Shown: positions 1 through 8,369, counted from the stretch's first letter. The stretch: 64,000 nt of DNA from Micromonospora parathelypteridis (GCF_014201145.1 NZ_JACHDP010000001.1:3782001-3846000), one strand, 5' to 3'. Notes: generated by a model from the sequence alone, not told the origin. Numbers and translations are program-made.

Positions 1-1269
1 GAAGACCAGTCGGGCCGGCCCGACGCCGGTCTCACCCATGCCGGCACCGGTGATGGTGGTGCCGTTGCCGAGGGTGAGCTTCCGGTTGTTCTGCTGGTCC
101 GTGGTGCTCGCGGCCACCGTGGTCAGCCACGGGGTCGAGTTGTCGACGGTGTTGGCGAACGGGCCGGAGTTGCCGGCGGCGGCGGCGACGAACACCCCGG
201 CGGCGGCAGCGTTGAAGAACGTCGCGTCGACCGCGCCGAACCGCTCGGTGTCGTCGCCGATCGAGTAGTTGATCACGTCGACGCCGTCGGCGACCGCGTC
301 GTCGATGGCGTGCACGATGTCGATGTCGGTACCGGTCGCCCCGCCCGCACCGTTGTCGTACAGCGCCTTGTAGATCGCCAGTCGCGCGGCCGGCGCCATA
401 CCGGAGATCGTGCCCAGGTCCTGGGTGCCCGACGTCGCCCGCACGCCGTTGAGGCCGGCCGCGGTGCTGGCCGTGTGGGTGCCGTGGCCGTTGCGGTCAC
501 GGGGCGAGGAGTAGTCGTCGGGGAACGCGTCGGCGATGCCGCTGTCGTTGTACCAGCGGGCTCCGATCACCTTGTTGTTGCAGGTGACCGGCGCCTCGAT
601 GCCAACGTCGCAGGTGCCCTTCCACTTGGCGTCGATGATGGCCTGGTCGGGGCGAGGGCTGGGCAGGGGTGCGAAGCTCGCGCTCTCCGGCCAGTAGCCA
701 CTGTCGATGACCCCGACGATGACGCCTTCACCAGCGCGGGAGTCACCGCCGAACTGCTTCTTCCACACCCCGCCCTTGCCGGTCAGGCCCAGGTAGTCGG
801 GGGTGTGCGAGGTGGTCGCGTGTACCTTCTGGCTCTCGTACACCGCTCGCACGCCCTGGGTGGCGCGCAGCCGGGCGGCCTGCGGTCCGGTCAGGTCGGC
901 GGCGAAGCCGTTGAACGCGGTCTCCATGGTGACGCGGGTGCGGTCGGCCGGCACGCCGACCCGGTCCAGCACGGACTTGCGCTTCTGGCGCAGGTGATCC
1001 CGGTACGCGTTCGCGCTGCCCGACGTGCGGTTCAGCTTGGCGCCGTCGGTTGGCTTGGTCGCGGCGATGCCGGGGACACCGCCGGTGTAGGTGGCCAGCG
1101 GCTCCTCGTCGAGCTGCACCAGGTAGCGGGCGGTCGGTCCACTGCTGGTCGGCGCGGCGGTGGCGCTGCCGGGCAGGCTGGTCAGGCCGGCCGCGGTCAG
1201 CGCAACGGCGGCCAGCATGCTGACCCCGCGCCTGGCCCGTCCGGTCCGATGTGTGTTCGGTTGTGGCAC
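1..1269 (-). CDS. S8 (subtilisin-like) secreted serine peptidase, C-terminus cut by window edge
   Basis: Secreted endopeptidase precursor; 423 residues are visible and the 3' end lies beyond the window. The N-terminus is a signal peptide (RRG, then a hydrophobic stretch ending near SATA-A). An inhibitor I9-type prodomain follows (YLVQLDEEP onward). In the catalytic domain the Asp is in VIDSGYWPE (about residue 190), the His in NGHGTHTAS (about 263) and the oxyanion Asn in AAAGNSGP. The catalytic Ser would lie past the window. The GTG start at 1269 was chosen because GGAGG sits 5-7 bases upstream and the signal peptide starts there. The arrangement resembles cucumisin/pyrolysin-type subtilases. 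The family is certain; the substrate is unknown. Confidence 0.93.
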   Translation of the reverse strand, partial: MPQPNTHRTGRARRGVSMLAAVALTAAGLTSLPGSATAAPTSSGPTARYLVQLDEEPLATYTGGVPGIAATKPTDGAKLNRTSGSANAYRDHLRQKRKSVLDRVGVPADRTRVTMETAFNGFAADLTGPQAARLRATQGVRAVYESQKVHATTSHTPDYLGLTGKGGVWKKQFGGDSRAGEGVIVGVIDSGYWPESASFAPLPSPRPDQAIIDAKWKGTCDVGIEAPVTCNNKVIGARWYNDSGIADAFPDDYSSPRDRNGHGTHTASTAAGLNGVRATSGTQDLGTISGMAPAARLAIYKALYDNGAGGATGTDIDIVHAIDDAVADGVDVINYSIGDDTERFGAVDATFFNAAAAGVFVAAAAGNSGPFANTVDNSTPWLTTVAASTTDQQNNRKLTLGNGTTITGAGMGETGVGPARLVF

Positions 1270-1579
1270 GTCGTTGCCTCCACGTTCGGTGCCGGCCGCC
1301 ACGACTGATGACGGTGGCCGAAACCTAGGATCGCTATCGATCTTCGAGAAGCACTCGTAACCTGCCCGTAATCTTGGAAACAAGCTCGTAACGCAACGGG
1401 TACTTTGCGCGTCATTTTGGGTCGCCCGCCCGGCCGTCCCCGCCCGACCGTCCCCGCGCGGCGCTGTCCCTGCGCGGCGCTGTCCCTGCGCGGCGCTGTC
1501 CCTGCGCGGCGCTGTCCCCGCGCGGCGCTGTCCCTGCGCGGCGCCCCTCGTCTGTAGGCGAGCGCCGTAGTCTCGTCGG
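1270..1579. other. Divergent intergenic region, subtilase / kinase-like gene
   Basis: No gene seen. On the subtilase side, minus-strand GTTACGAG occurs twice (reverse complements at 1353-1360 and 1384-1391) with a related ATTACGGG between them, suggesting a direct-repeat activator site. Bases 1457-1544 hold a 16-bp tandem repeat described separately. Confidence 0.5.
1457..1544. repeat. 16-bp tandem repeat, five full copies plus a partial sixth
   Basis: The unit CGCGGCGCTGTCCCTG repeats head to tail at 1457, 1473, 1489, 1505 and 1521, with one base change (CCCCG) in copy 4, and breaks down after 1544. Degenerate copies (CCGTCCCCG) precede it. It ends about 35 bases before the GTG of the kinase-like gene. 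There are no spacers, so it is not a CRISPR array. Confidence 0.9.
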
Positions 1580-2302
1580 GTGTCCGTGCCATCGATCGAG
1601 TCGGCTTACGCGGTCTTCGATGCGCAGGACTCCGGCTGCCTGTCCTACGCAGTCGAGGAGGCGGGCCGGCGCTGGTTCGTCAAGACGGCCACCACGGCTG
1701 AGGGGCGAGCATCCCTCGGCCGGGCCTGCGCGGTGCACGCCGCAGTCCGTCACCCGGTGATCGTCAGTCCAACACGGACAGTCCTTGGCGAGGTCGGCCC
1801 GACGCTCGTCTACCCCTGGTACGACGGCAGCGTGCTGAACCACGCCACCGTGCACGGCACGGACCGTACCGGGCTGACCCGGTTTCACCGTCTGCCGGTG
1901 CCGCAGGTCGAGGTGGCGCTCGACGCGATCCTCGACGCCCATCTCGCCGTCAGCGCTGCCGGCCTGCTCGCCGTCGACCTCTACGACGGTTGCTTCCTGT
2001 ACGACTTTGCCGCCGGTCGGTTGCGGTTGATCGACCTGGACGAGTACCGACCCGGCCCGTTCGTACTCGACGCCGATCGGTTGCCCGGCTCACGCAGCTA
2101 CATGGCTCCGGAGGAGTTCGTTCGCGGCGCGGTGATCGACCAGCGGACCACCGTGCACCTGCTCGGCCGCACCCTGCATCACCTCCTTGACTCGGCCCAG
2201 GGCTGGCGCGGCAACGGTGCCCAGCGCCGCGTCGTGGAGCGGGCGACCGGCGTCGAACCTGCCATGCGGTATCCCGACGTGCCGGCGCTGGTCCGAGCCT
2301 GA
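1580..2302 (+). CDS. Degenerate serine/threonine protein kinase-fold protein
   Basis: A 240-residue protein with the outline of a protein-kinase domain but lacking the usual N-terminal glycine loop. The beta-3 Lys appears to be K35 (RWFVKTA). The catalytic loop reads VDLYDGCF instead of HRDLKPxN, keeping the Asp but losing the Lys and Asn. The DFG position reads IDLDEY (about residue 154). An activation-segment end SRSYMAPEE (about 175) is present. It is shorter than a typical 260-300 residue domain and has no membrane helix or PASTA repeats. It may be a pseudokinase or an atypical small-molecule or protein kinase. The GTG start is preceded by no clear ribosome site. It is transcribed away from the subtilase. 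Confidence 0.7.
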   Translation: MSVPSIESAYAVFDAQDSGCLSYAVEEAGRRWFVKTATTAEGRASLGRACAVHAAVRHPVIVSPTRTVLGEVGPTLVYPWYDGSVLNHATVHGTDRTGLTRFHRLPVPQVEVALDAILDAHLAVSAAGLLAVDLYDGCFLYDFAAGRLRLIDLDEYRPGPFVLDADRLPGSRSYMAPEEFVRGAVIDQRTTVHLLGRTLHHLLDSAQGWRGNGAQRRVVERATGVEPAMRYPDVPALVRA

Positions 2303-2402
2303 CGGCTGGCGACACCCTGACTCGACGTCGGTAAGCCAAGCGCGCTTGGCAGGCCGACCAGCGTGAATGAAGTCGATCAGTGTCCAGGCGTGTTCGCCGT
2401 GC

Positions 2403-3752
2403 TCACGTCCTCCGGTGGTAGTGGTTGCGGCGGGGGACCTGTTCGGGGTTCAGCCAGGCGGGTGGGATGAACTCGGGGTGGCCGTCGCTGGCGAGGTGGA
2501 CGGTCCAGTCGCTGTGGTGGAGGTGTCGGTGGTGGTGGCCGCAGAGCAGCACAGCGTTGTCGAGGCTGGTCTGGCCGCCGTCGGCCCAGTGGTGGATGTG
2601 GTGGGCGTCGCACCAGCGGGGTGGTCGGTCGCAGCCGGGGAAGGCGCAGCCACGGTCGCGCAGGACCAGCGCCCGTCGTAGGGGTCCCGTTATGAGCCGT
2701 CGTTGTCGGCCCACGTCGAGTGGTTGGCCAGCTCCGGCGAGGACGGCGGGCAGGATGGTGGCGTCGCAGGCGAGGCGGCGCACGGTTTCCGGGGTCAGCT
2801 GAAGGCCGGTGTCGAGGGTGCCCGCGCCGAGGTGGAGACCGGTGTCGAGGGTGCCCGCGCCGAGGTGGAGACCGGTGTCGAGAGCGCCCGCGCCGAATGG
2901 GAGGCCGGTGTCCAGAGTGCCGTTCTGCAGTTGCCGGGCGAGGCCGTCGTAGCTGGTGGTGACGACGATCTGGGCCGAGTCGCCGCCGTGTTCGGGTAGC
3001 TCGCCGGTGCGCAGGGTGAGCCGGCAGACGTCCGCGAGGGCGTCGTGGCGGCGTTGTCCGGGGGTGCGGGTGTCGTCGGAGCCTGCGGGTGCGCTCAGCG
3101 GGTCGATGGCGGCGCGCAGCAGGCCGGCGGCTTCGGCGTCGAGGGTGCCGCTGAGCCGCAAACGGCCACCGGTCTGCTCGGAGATGGTGAGGTGCCTGTC
3201 GCGGGCTGCCCGGGCGGCTTCGGCTTGCAGGGCTGCTGCTGCGGCGGCGTCGGCGATGTCGGGGGCGACGTGGTCGAGGATGCGGGTGCTGAGTTTGCGC
3301 AGGAGGACGGGGTCGAACTGCCCGGCCCAGTGGACCAGCACGCCGATGGCCTTGTCGGCGGCCTCGGCGCCGGCAGTGGCTTGCACCGTGTCGACGGTGT
3401 CGGCGATGACCCGAGCCTGGTCGAGGGTGATGTCGGCGCTGGCCAGTGCGTGTCGTACCCCTGGGTTGCCGGTGTCGAGCGCGGCGGCGAGGTCGACGAG
3501 CCGGCGGGCGGTGGGGACGGTGAGCCGGAGCCGGTCGCGCAGCCAGACCGGCGTCGACGAGGCGCCCTGCGCGCGGGCGGTGCCGCGGGCGTCGAGCTCG
3601 CGGATCAGGGCGAGTTTCACGGCGGCGAGGCGTTGCTCCAGGCGGTGCGCGGCATCGAGCGCGGCGATCAGCTCGTGCTCGGCCAGGGCCCAGGCGGCGG
3701 CATTGACGCAGGCGGCGACGGCGTCGTCTGCCTGCGCCAACTCCTCAACCAT
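2403..3752 (-). CDS. DUF222 domain-containing HNH endonuclease
   Basis: A 449-residue protein of the DUF222/HNH family that occurs in many copies in actinobacterial genomes. The helical DUF222 region fills roughly residues 1-260. The C-terminus carries the HNH nuclease core: CAFPGCDRPPRWCDAHH, then HWADGG, LDNAVLLC and GHHHRHLH, which supply metal-binding His/Cys and the catalytic His. Between the two lies a linker of 11-residue repeats (LDTGLHLGAGT type). The ATG at 3752 gives a standard start (MVEELAQADD). The biological role of the family is unsettled; these are not clearly homing or restriction enzymes. No intron or intein context is seen. Confidence 0.9.
   Translation of the reverse strand: MVEELAQADDAVAACVNAAAWALAEHELIAALDAAHRLEQRLAAVKLALIRELDARGTARAQGASSTPVWLRDRLRLTVPTARRLVDLAAALDTGNPGVRHALASADITLDQARVIADTVDTVQATAGAEAADKAIGVLVHWAGQFDPVLLRKLSTRILDHVAPDIADAAAAAALQAEAARAARDRHLTISEQTGGRLRLSGTLDAEAAGLLRAAIDPLSAPAGSDDTRTPGQRRHDALADVCRLTLRTGELPEHGGDSAQIVVTTSYDGLARQLQNGTLDTGLPFGAGALDTGLHLGAGTLDTGLHLGAGTLDTGLQLTPETVRRLACDATILPAVLAGAGQPLDVGRQRRLITGPLRRALVLRDRGCAFPGCDRPPRWCDAHHIHHWADGGQTSLDNAVLLCGHHHRHLHHSDWTVHLASDGHPEFIPPAWLNPEQVPRRNHYHRRT
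2806..2921 (-). repeat. 33-bp in-frame tandem repeat inside the DUF222/HNH gene
   Basis: Three copies of a 33-bp unit start at 2806, 2839 and 2872, with a truncated fourth from 2905. They encode 11-residue units (GTLDTGLHLGA type) in the linker between DUF222 and HNH. Copies 1 and 2 are identical, which points to recent slippage or unequal exchange. Confidence 0.9.
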
Positions 3753-3801
3753 GACCCAAGATTAGAACAGGTGTACGACAAGTTCGATGTGCTCCGAGGC
3801 G

Positions 3802-4281
3802 TCAGTCGCGCCGGATCCGGCCCGGCCCGGCGCTGATGTCGATCTCGCCGTCCTCTATCTCGTGGCCGGCCGCACAGCGGAGCACCGCCCGGATCGGCTG
3901 GCCACAGTCGTGGTGGGTGGCGACGACGGATGGCCCGGCGTCGTCGGCGGCCCAGGTGTCTCCCCAGTTGCGCAGTGCGGTGATGACCGGCAGCAGTTCG
4001 CGGCCCTTGCGCGTGAGCTGGTACTCGTGGCGGGTGCGCTGCCCCGGCTCCCGGTACGGGATCCGTTCGAGCAGGTCCGCGGCGACCATCTCCCTGAGTC
4101 GGGCGGCCATGGCGGGCTCGCCGACGCCGACCCGGCGGACGAAGTCGTCGAAGCGTCGCGTGCCGAGCAGGGCCTCGCGCATGATCAGGACCGTCGACCT
4201 GCCGCCCACGATGTCCATCGCCCGGGCCACCGAGCAGTTCGCATTCGACCAGGAGTCGCGGTCGTCCCTCAGGTCCTCCAT
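3802..4281 (-). CDS. HxlR-family transcriptional regulator
   Basis: A 159-residue winged-helix regulator. The N-terminal Cys (SNANCSVARAM) and the sequence IVGGRSTVLIMREAL..GTRRFDDF are typical of HxlR proteins, followed by the recognition region (EPAMAARLREMVAADLLER) and the wing (REPGQRTRHEYQLTRKG). A C-terminal extension has a Cys/His pair (HHDCGQPI, CAAGHEI). HxlR proteins often sense reactive electrophiles or redox state. The gene is transcribed away from the DHA2 exporter at 4387, and the 105 bases between contain nested inverted repeats. It probably controls that exporter and itself. No Shine-Dalgarno is seen before the ATG. Confidence 0.9.
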   Translation of the reverse strand: MEDLRDDRDSWSNANCSVARAMDIVGGRSTVLIMREALLGTRRFDDFVRRVGVGEPAMAARLREMVAADLLERIPYREPGQRTRHEYQLTRKGRELLPVITALRNWGDTWAADDAGPSVVATHHDCGQPIRAVLRCAAGHEIEDGEIDISAGPGRIRRD

Positions 4282-4293
4282 GCCGTCAAGCGT

Positions 4294-4362
4294 ACCTGAC
4301 TTGCGTTGAAGCTAGTCAGGTGCTTCACTGGGACGCTGCTGACTTCAGCAGACGCAAGTCAG
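4294..4362. promoter_or_regulatory. Nested inverted repeats, candidate HxlR operator
   Basis: Three exact inverted repeats lie between the divergent regulator and exporter: ACCTGACT/AGTCAGGT (4294-4301 / 4314-4321), CTGACTTGCGT/ACGCAAGTCAG (4296-4306 / 4352-4362) and CTGCTGA/TCAGCAG (4336-4342 / 4345-4351). A repeated TGACTT core links them. The operator role is inferred. Confidence 0.6.
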
Positions 4363-4386
4363 CCCGACCAGCCCTGAGGACGCCCA

Positions 4387-5934
4387 GTGACCACCAGCAC
4401 AGCGGCCCCGCCCGCACCCGAATCGGCCGGCACCGCCCGCTCATCCGTCCGCGGCTCCCGCCCGGTGACCCTGATCGCCATGTGCCTGGGCGCGATGATC
4501 ACGTTCCTGCAGATCACCGCGACGGTCTCCGCCCTGACCACGATCCAGCAGGACCTGCAGGTCGACCCGACCACCCTGGTCTGGATCCCCAGCGCCTACA
4601 CCCTGATGGTGGCGAGCGTGGTGCTGTCCGCCGCCACCCTGGGTAACCGCTACGGACGCAAGCGCATGTTCGGTGCCGGCGTCATCGCGATGATCGTCGG
4701 CGCCGCCGTCGTGGCCGGCGCTCCGACCGTGGCCTGGGTCATCGTCGGGCAGTTGGTGGCGGGCCTCGGCGGTGCACTGATCCTGCCGAACAGCCTCGCG
4801 ATCCTCGGCGCGACCTTCACCGACCCGCACCGACGTACCGAGGTCATCACCGCCTGGTCGGCGGCCTCCGGTATCGGGCTCGCGATCGGCCCACTCATCG
4901 CCGGCACGCTGCTGCGGCACTACCAGTGGCACAGCGTCTACCTGTCGACGATCGTGCTCGGCGTGATCACCCTCGTCGTCGCCGCCATCGGGGTGGCCGA
5001 GTCGAGGCCGAGCGCCGCCCGGCTCGACGTGCCCGGCCTGCTGCTCGGCACCGTCGCCATCGCCGCGGCCGTCTACGCGATGATCCAGGGTGGCAAGGAC
5101 GGCTACACCAGCCCGGTGGTGACGGCGGCCTGGATCATCGCGGTTGTCGCACTGGTCGGGTTCGTACTGGTCGAGCTGCGGACCAACGCTCCGATGCTCG
5201 ACGTACGGCTGTTCCGGTCCGCGTCGTTCAGCGCCGTCATGGTCGTCGGCGCGGTGTCGCTGTTCGGCTTCACCGGCGTGGCGATCCTGCTGGTCCTCTT
5301 CCACGAACGTGCCCAGGCCCTCAGCCCGCTGGACACCGGCTGGCGGATGCTGGTGCTCTTCGGCGCCTACGTGGTCGTCGCCTTCGGTGCCGGGCGCGTG
5401 ATCCGTCGTACCGGCTTCAAGGCGCCGCTCACCGTCGGCCTGGTCCTCGGTGCGGTGGCCAGCTTCGCCCTGGCGGCCCAGGGCCCGACCGCGTCATTCG
5501 GTCACCGCTGGGCGCTGTTCGCGTTGTTCGGTGCGGCCAGCGGTCTGGTGGTGGCCCCGGCGACAGCGGCGGCGTTGGCCAGCGTCGCGCCCGCCCAGGC
5601 AGGCATGGCCTCCGGAGCGGTCAACGCCGCCCGCCAGGTCGGCTCGGTGCTCGGCTCGTCCCTGCTGGGCACGCTGCTCACCACCACGATGCTGGCCGAC
5701 CTGCCGGACCGGCTCGTCGCCCACCAGGTCGACGAACCCACCCGGGCCGTCGTGCAGGCGGCGGCGGCCACCGGCGCCACCGGCGACCAGCCGCTGCCCG
5801 ATTCGGTACGCGCGGCGCTCGCGGAAGCACTGACCTCCGGCGTCCAGGCTGGGTTGCGAGTCAACGGCATCGTCTTCCTCGTCACCGCCGTGCTCGTGCT
5901 CGTGCTCGTCCGCAACCGGCCGCACAAACACTAG
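4387..5934 (+). CDS. MFS drug exporter, DHA2 (EmrB/QacA) family, 14 TM
   Basis: A 515-residue proton-coupled efflux pump. The hydrophobic pattern fits 14 membrane helices. Motif A appears as LGNRYGRKRMFGAG after TM2, and motif C-like Gly/Pro runs (SGIGLAIGPLIAGTLL) lie in TM5. The family exports drugs, dyes or secondary metabolites; the substrate here is unknown. The GTG start at 4387 gives MTTSTAAPPAPES. It is divergent from the HxlR gene, the probable repressor. Its TAG stop overlaps the opposing stop of the aldo/keto reductase in the palindrome CTAG at 5931-5934, so the two convergent genes have no room for a terminator. Confidence 0.93.
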   Translation: MTTSTAAPPAPESAGTARSSVRGSRPVTLIAMCLGAMITFLQITATVSALTTIQQDLQVDPTTLVWIPSAYTLMVASVVLSAATLGNRYGRKRMFGAGVIAMIVGAAVVAGAPTVAWVIVGQLVAGLGGALILPNSLAILGATFTDPHRRTEVITAWSAASGIGLAIGPLIAGTLLRHYQWHSVYLSTIVLGVITLVVAAIGVAESRPSAARLDVPGLLLGTVAIAAAVYAMIQGGKDGYTSPVVTAAWIIAVVALVGFVLVELRTNAPMLDVRLFRSASFSAVMVVGAVSLFGFTGVAILLVLFHERAQALSPLDTGWRMLVLFGAYVVVAFGAGRVIRRTGFKAPLTVGLVLGAVASFALAAQGPTASFGHRWALFALFGAASGLVVAPATAAALASVAPAQAGMASGAVNAARQVGSVLGSSLLGTLLTTTMLADLPDRLVAHQVDEPTRAVVQAAAATGATGDQPLPDSVRAALAEALTSGVQAGLRVNGIVFLVTAVLVLVLVRNRPHKH

Positions 5935-6797
5935 GAAGCCAACGCGTCCAACTCCTCGATCGCGTCGGCCGGCAGCTTCAGGTCGGCCGCCGCCACGTTC
6001 TCCCGCAGGTGCGCCACGCTTGAGGTGCCGGGGATCAGCACGGTGGTGGGGGAACGCTGCAGGAGCCAGGCGAGGGCGACCTTCTGCGGCGAGGCCCCGA
6101 GCCGGGCGGCCACGTCGTCGAGCGTGCCGGACTGCAGCGGCGTGAACCCACCGAGCGGGAAGAACGAGGCGAACGCGATGTTCTCCGCCGCGCACCTGTC
6201 GACCAGGGCGTCGTCGCGCCGGTTGGCCAGGTTGTAGAGGTTCTGCACGGTCACCACCGGCGCGATCGCCTGGGCCTCGGTGAGCTGGTCGAGTGTGACG
6301 TTGCTGAGCCCGAGGTGGCGGATCAGGCCCTCCTGCCGCAACTCCGCCAGGGCGGCGAACTGCTCGGTGAGGGGCGCGTCGGTGGTGGTCTCCGTCGCGC
6401 CCACCCGCAGGTTGACCACGTCGAGCACATCCAGGCCGAGGTGCTGGAGGTTTTCGCGGACCTGGGCCTTGAGGTCGTCGGGGGCAAGAGACATGATCCA
6501 GGAGCCGTCGTCGCCGCGCCGCGCGCCGACCTTGGTGACCAGGTGCAGGTCATCGGGGTACGGGTGCAGCGCCTCGCGGATCAGCTCGTTGACCACCCTC
6601 GGGCCGTAGAAGTCGCTGGTGTCGATGTGCCGGACACCGAGATCGACGGCCTCGCGGAGCACGGCGAGCGCCTGCTCGCGGTCGCGGGGTGGGCCGAAGA
6701 CGCCCGGGCCGGCCAACTGCATCGCCCCGAAGCCCATCCGGCTCAGGGTGAGGCCGTCGGCCACGGTCAGGGCGCCGCCGGGAAGGTTCTCGCTCAT
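5931..6797 (-). CDS. Aldo/keto reductase
   Basis: A 288-residue NADP-dependent oxidoreductase with an (alpha/beta)8 barrel. Family marks are GVRHIDTSDFYGP (catalytic Asp and Tyr), a Lys in LVTKVGARRG, LGLSNVTLDQL, VVTVQNLYNLANR, and the C-terminal cofactor-binding segment VLIPGTSSVAHLREN. The ATG at 6797 (MSENLPGGAL) was chosen over an upstream start because GAGG lies 8 bases before it and homologous sequence begins here. It is divergent from the XRE regulator at 6964. Its physiological substrate is unknown; such reductases detoxify aldehydes and ketones. Confidence 0.92.
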   Translation of the reverse strand: MSENLPGGALTVADGLTLSRMGFGAMQLAGPGVFGPPRDREQALAVLREAVDLGVRHIDTSDFYGPRVVNELIREALHPYPDDLHLVTKVGARRGDDGSWIMSLAPDDLKAQVRENLQHLGLDVLDVVNLRVGATETTTDAPLTEQFAALAELRQEGLIRHLGLSNVTLDQLTEAQAIAPVVTVQNLYNLANRRDDALVDRCAAENIAFASFFPLGGFTPLQSGTLDDVAARLGASPQKVALAWLLQRSPTTVLIPGTSSVAHLRENVAAADLKLPADAIEELDALAS

Positions 6798-6963
6798 GTC
6801 GTCCTCTATCCGCTCTCGCAGGGGGTACGCGGTCGTCCCGGGAGGACCGGGCTCGCCGCGCCCTGACGACTGTGCGCCGCCATCCGACCGACCGGCAGGG
6901 CGAGATGTTCCTGGTAGTGACACGACCAGTCACCGGTCGGCGAAGCGGCCTACCGTCGAGGGC

Positions 6964-7845
6964 ATGGACGCGACCAATCAGCTCGGCGACTTTCTGCGTG
7001 CCCGTCGAGAGCAGGTCCGGCCCGAGGACGTCGGGCTCGGCCCGGGTGTGGGCCTGCGCCGGGTGCCGGGGCTGCGCCGCGAGGAGGTGGCGATGTTGGC
7101 CGGCATCAGCGCCGACTACTACCTGCGGTTGGAGCAGGGTCGTGAACGGCACCCCTCGGTGCAGGTCCTCGACGCCCTCGCCGGGGTGCTCCGGTTGGAC
7201 CCGGAGGCGACCGCGTACATGATCGGTCTGACCCGTCCCCGGTCGCGGCGGGCGGCCCGGCCGGCCGCCGAGCGGGTGCCGGCCAGCATCCTGCACCTGC
7301 TGCGGCAGCTCGCCATGCCGGCCTTCGTGCAGAACCGCTACCTCGACATCCTGGCCTCGAACCCGATGGCGAGGGCACTGTCGCCGAACCTCGCCCCGGG
7401 CGCCAACCGGCTCCGCGCGGTGTTTCTGGACCCGGCCGAGCGGGAGCTGTTCCGCGACTGGCGGCAGGCGATGCAGAGCGTCGTGGGGCAGATGCGCGCC
7501 GACTCGGGCGGGGACACCGACGACCCACGGTTGACGGCGCTGGTGGGGGAGCTGTCCCTCAAGAGCGACTGTTTCCGCCGGTTGTGGGCGCGGCACGAGG
7601 TGCGTCGGCGGGAGGGCGTGGTCAGCCGGCTGCACCATCCCGAGGTGGGTGACCTCGACCTGTACTGCGACAAGCTCGCGGTCGCGGGCGCTGACGGGCA
7701 GCTCCTGGTGATCTACCACGCCGAGCCCGGTACGGAGTCCGCGCGATCGTTGGCACTGCTCGGCTCGATCGCCGCCAGCACTCGGGACGACATCCCGGAC
7801 AGCCTTCGGCCAGGCGATCCGGCCCGCCTCTACCCGCTGGAGTGA
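6964..7845 (+). CDS. XRE-family regulator with MmyB-like ligand-binding domain
   Basis: A 293-residue regulator. The N-terminal helix-turn-helix covers about residues 5-80 (LGDFLRARREQVRPEDVGL, GLRREEVAMLAGIS, YYLRLEQGRERHPS). The remainder matches the MmyB-like PAS-type domain, including FVQNRYLDILASNPMARAL and a C-terminal segment LHHPEVGDLDLY..L. The family typically controls an adjacent divergent dehydrogenase or reductase, here the aldo/keto reductase. The ligand is unknown and may be a fatty acid or aldehyde. The ATG at 6964 follows the inverted-repeat region GTGAC..GTCAC near 6917-6933, a possible operator. Confidence 0.9.
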   Translation: MDATNQLGDFLRARREQVRPEDVGLGPGVGLRRVPGLRREEVAMLAGISADYYLRLEQGRERHPSVQVLDALAGVLRLDPEATAYMIGLTRPRSRRAARPAAERVPASILHLLRQLAMPAFVQNRYLDILASNPMARALSPNLAPGANRLRAVFLDPAERELFRDWRQAMQSVVGQMRADSGGDTDDPRLTALVGELSLKSDCFRRLWARHEVRRREGVVSRLHHPEVGDLDLYCDKLAVAGADGQLLVIYHAEPGTESARSLALLGSIAASTRDDIPDSLRPGDPARLYPLE

Positions 7846-7858
7846 GCCGCGCGACGAC

Positions 7859-8353
7859 TCACCCCTGGGTGGGGATGTGCTCGTAGCGCTTGCGCATGGT
7901 CTCGCTGGCGGCCGGGCCGGCGGCGAAGACGAAGTCGGCGTCGTCGAGCGGACGCCCGGTGCCGCGGTCCACGATCACCGGGTCGGCCTCCACCCCGGTG
8001 GTCCGGTCGACCAGGATCATGCTGCGTTCACTCGGGTCGAGGCGTGAGTTGCCCCAGGCGGCGAGGGCCACGACGACGGGCCGCAGGCTGCGGCCGAGGT
8101 CGGTGAGGACGTACTCGTAGCGGTCGGGCCTGGTCTGGTAGCGGCGTCGTTCCAGCAGGCCCTGGCTCGTGAGGGTCTTGAGTCGGCTGGTCAGGATGCT
8201 GGACGAGACGCCCAGGTTGGCCTGGAACTGGTCGAATCGGGTGTAGCCGTCAAAGGCGTCATGCAGGATCAGGAGCGTCCACCACTCGCCCACGTGGCCC
8301 AGTGCGCTGGAGAGCGGGCATTCGCGGTCCTCCAGGCGGATCTTTCCTGCCAC
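7859..8353 (-). CDS. HxlR-family transcriptional regulator
   Basis: A 164-residue winged-helix regulator starting with GTG at 8353, preceded by GAGAGG at good spacing. HxlR marks are DRECPLSSALGHVGEWWTLLI (with the conserved Cys), GYTRFDQFQANLGVSSSILTSRL (recognition helix) and the wing YQTRPDRYEYVLTDLG. The C-terminus (DRGTGRPLDDADFVFAAGP) is typical of the longer subfamily. It is divergent from the SDR gene at 8468, and a direct repeat in the 114-base gap is its likely operator. It is unrelated in detail to the HxlR at 3802. Confidence 0.9.
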   Translation of the reverse strand: MAGKIRLEDRECPLSSALGHVGEWWTLLILHDAFDGYTRFDQFQANLGVSSSILTSRLKTLTSQGLLERRRYQTRPDRYEYVLTDLGRSLRPVVVALAAWGNSRLDPSERSMILVDRTTGVEADPVIVDRGTGRPLDDADFVFAAGPAASETMRKRYEHIPTQG

Positions 8354-8369
8354 AACTGTGCCTCTCCCG

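Noticed and set aside
310..1308. Long plus-strand open frame with Arg/Ala/Val-rich sequence
   Set aside because: It is the complement of the subtilase gene; the subtilase has a signal peptide and catalytic motifs, this frame has none.
1457..1544. CRISPR-like repeat
   Set aside because: Units are directly adjacent with no spacers and no cas genes are present.
2403..3752. HNH gene as a mobile intron or restriction nuclease
   Set aside because: DUF222/HNH proteins are ordinary multicopy actinobacterial genes; no intron, methylase or interrupted gene is present.
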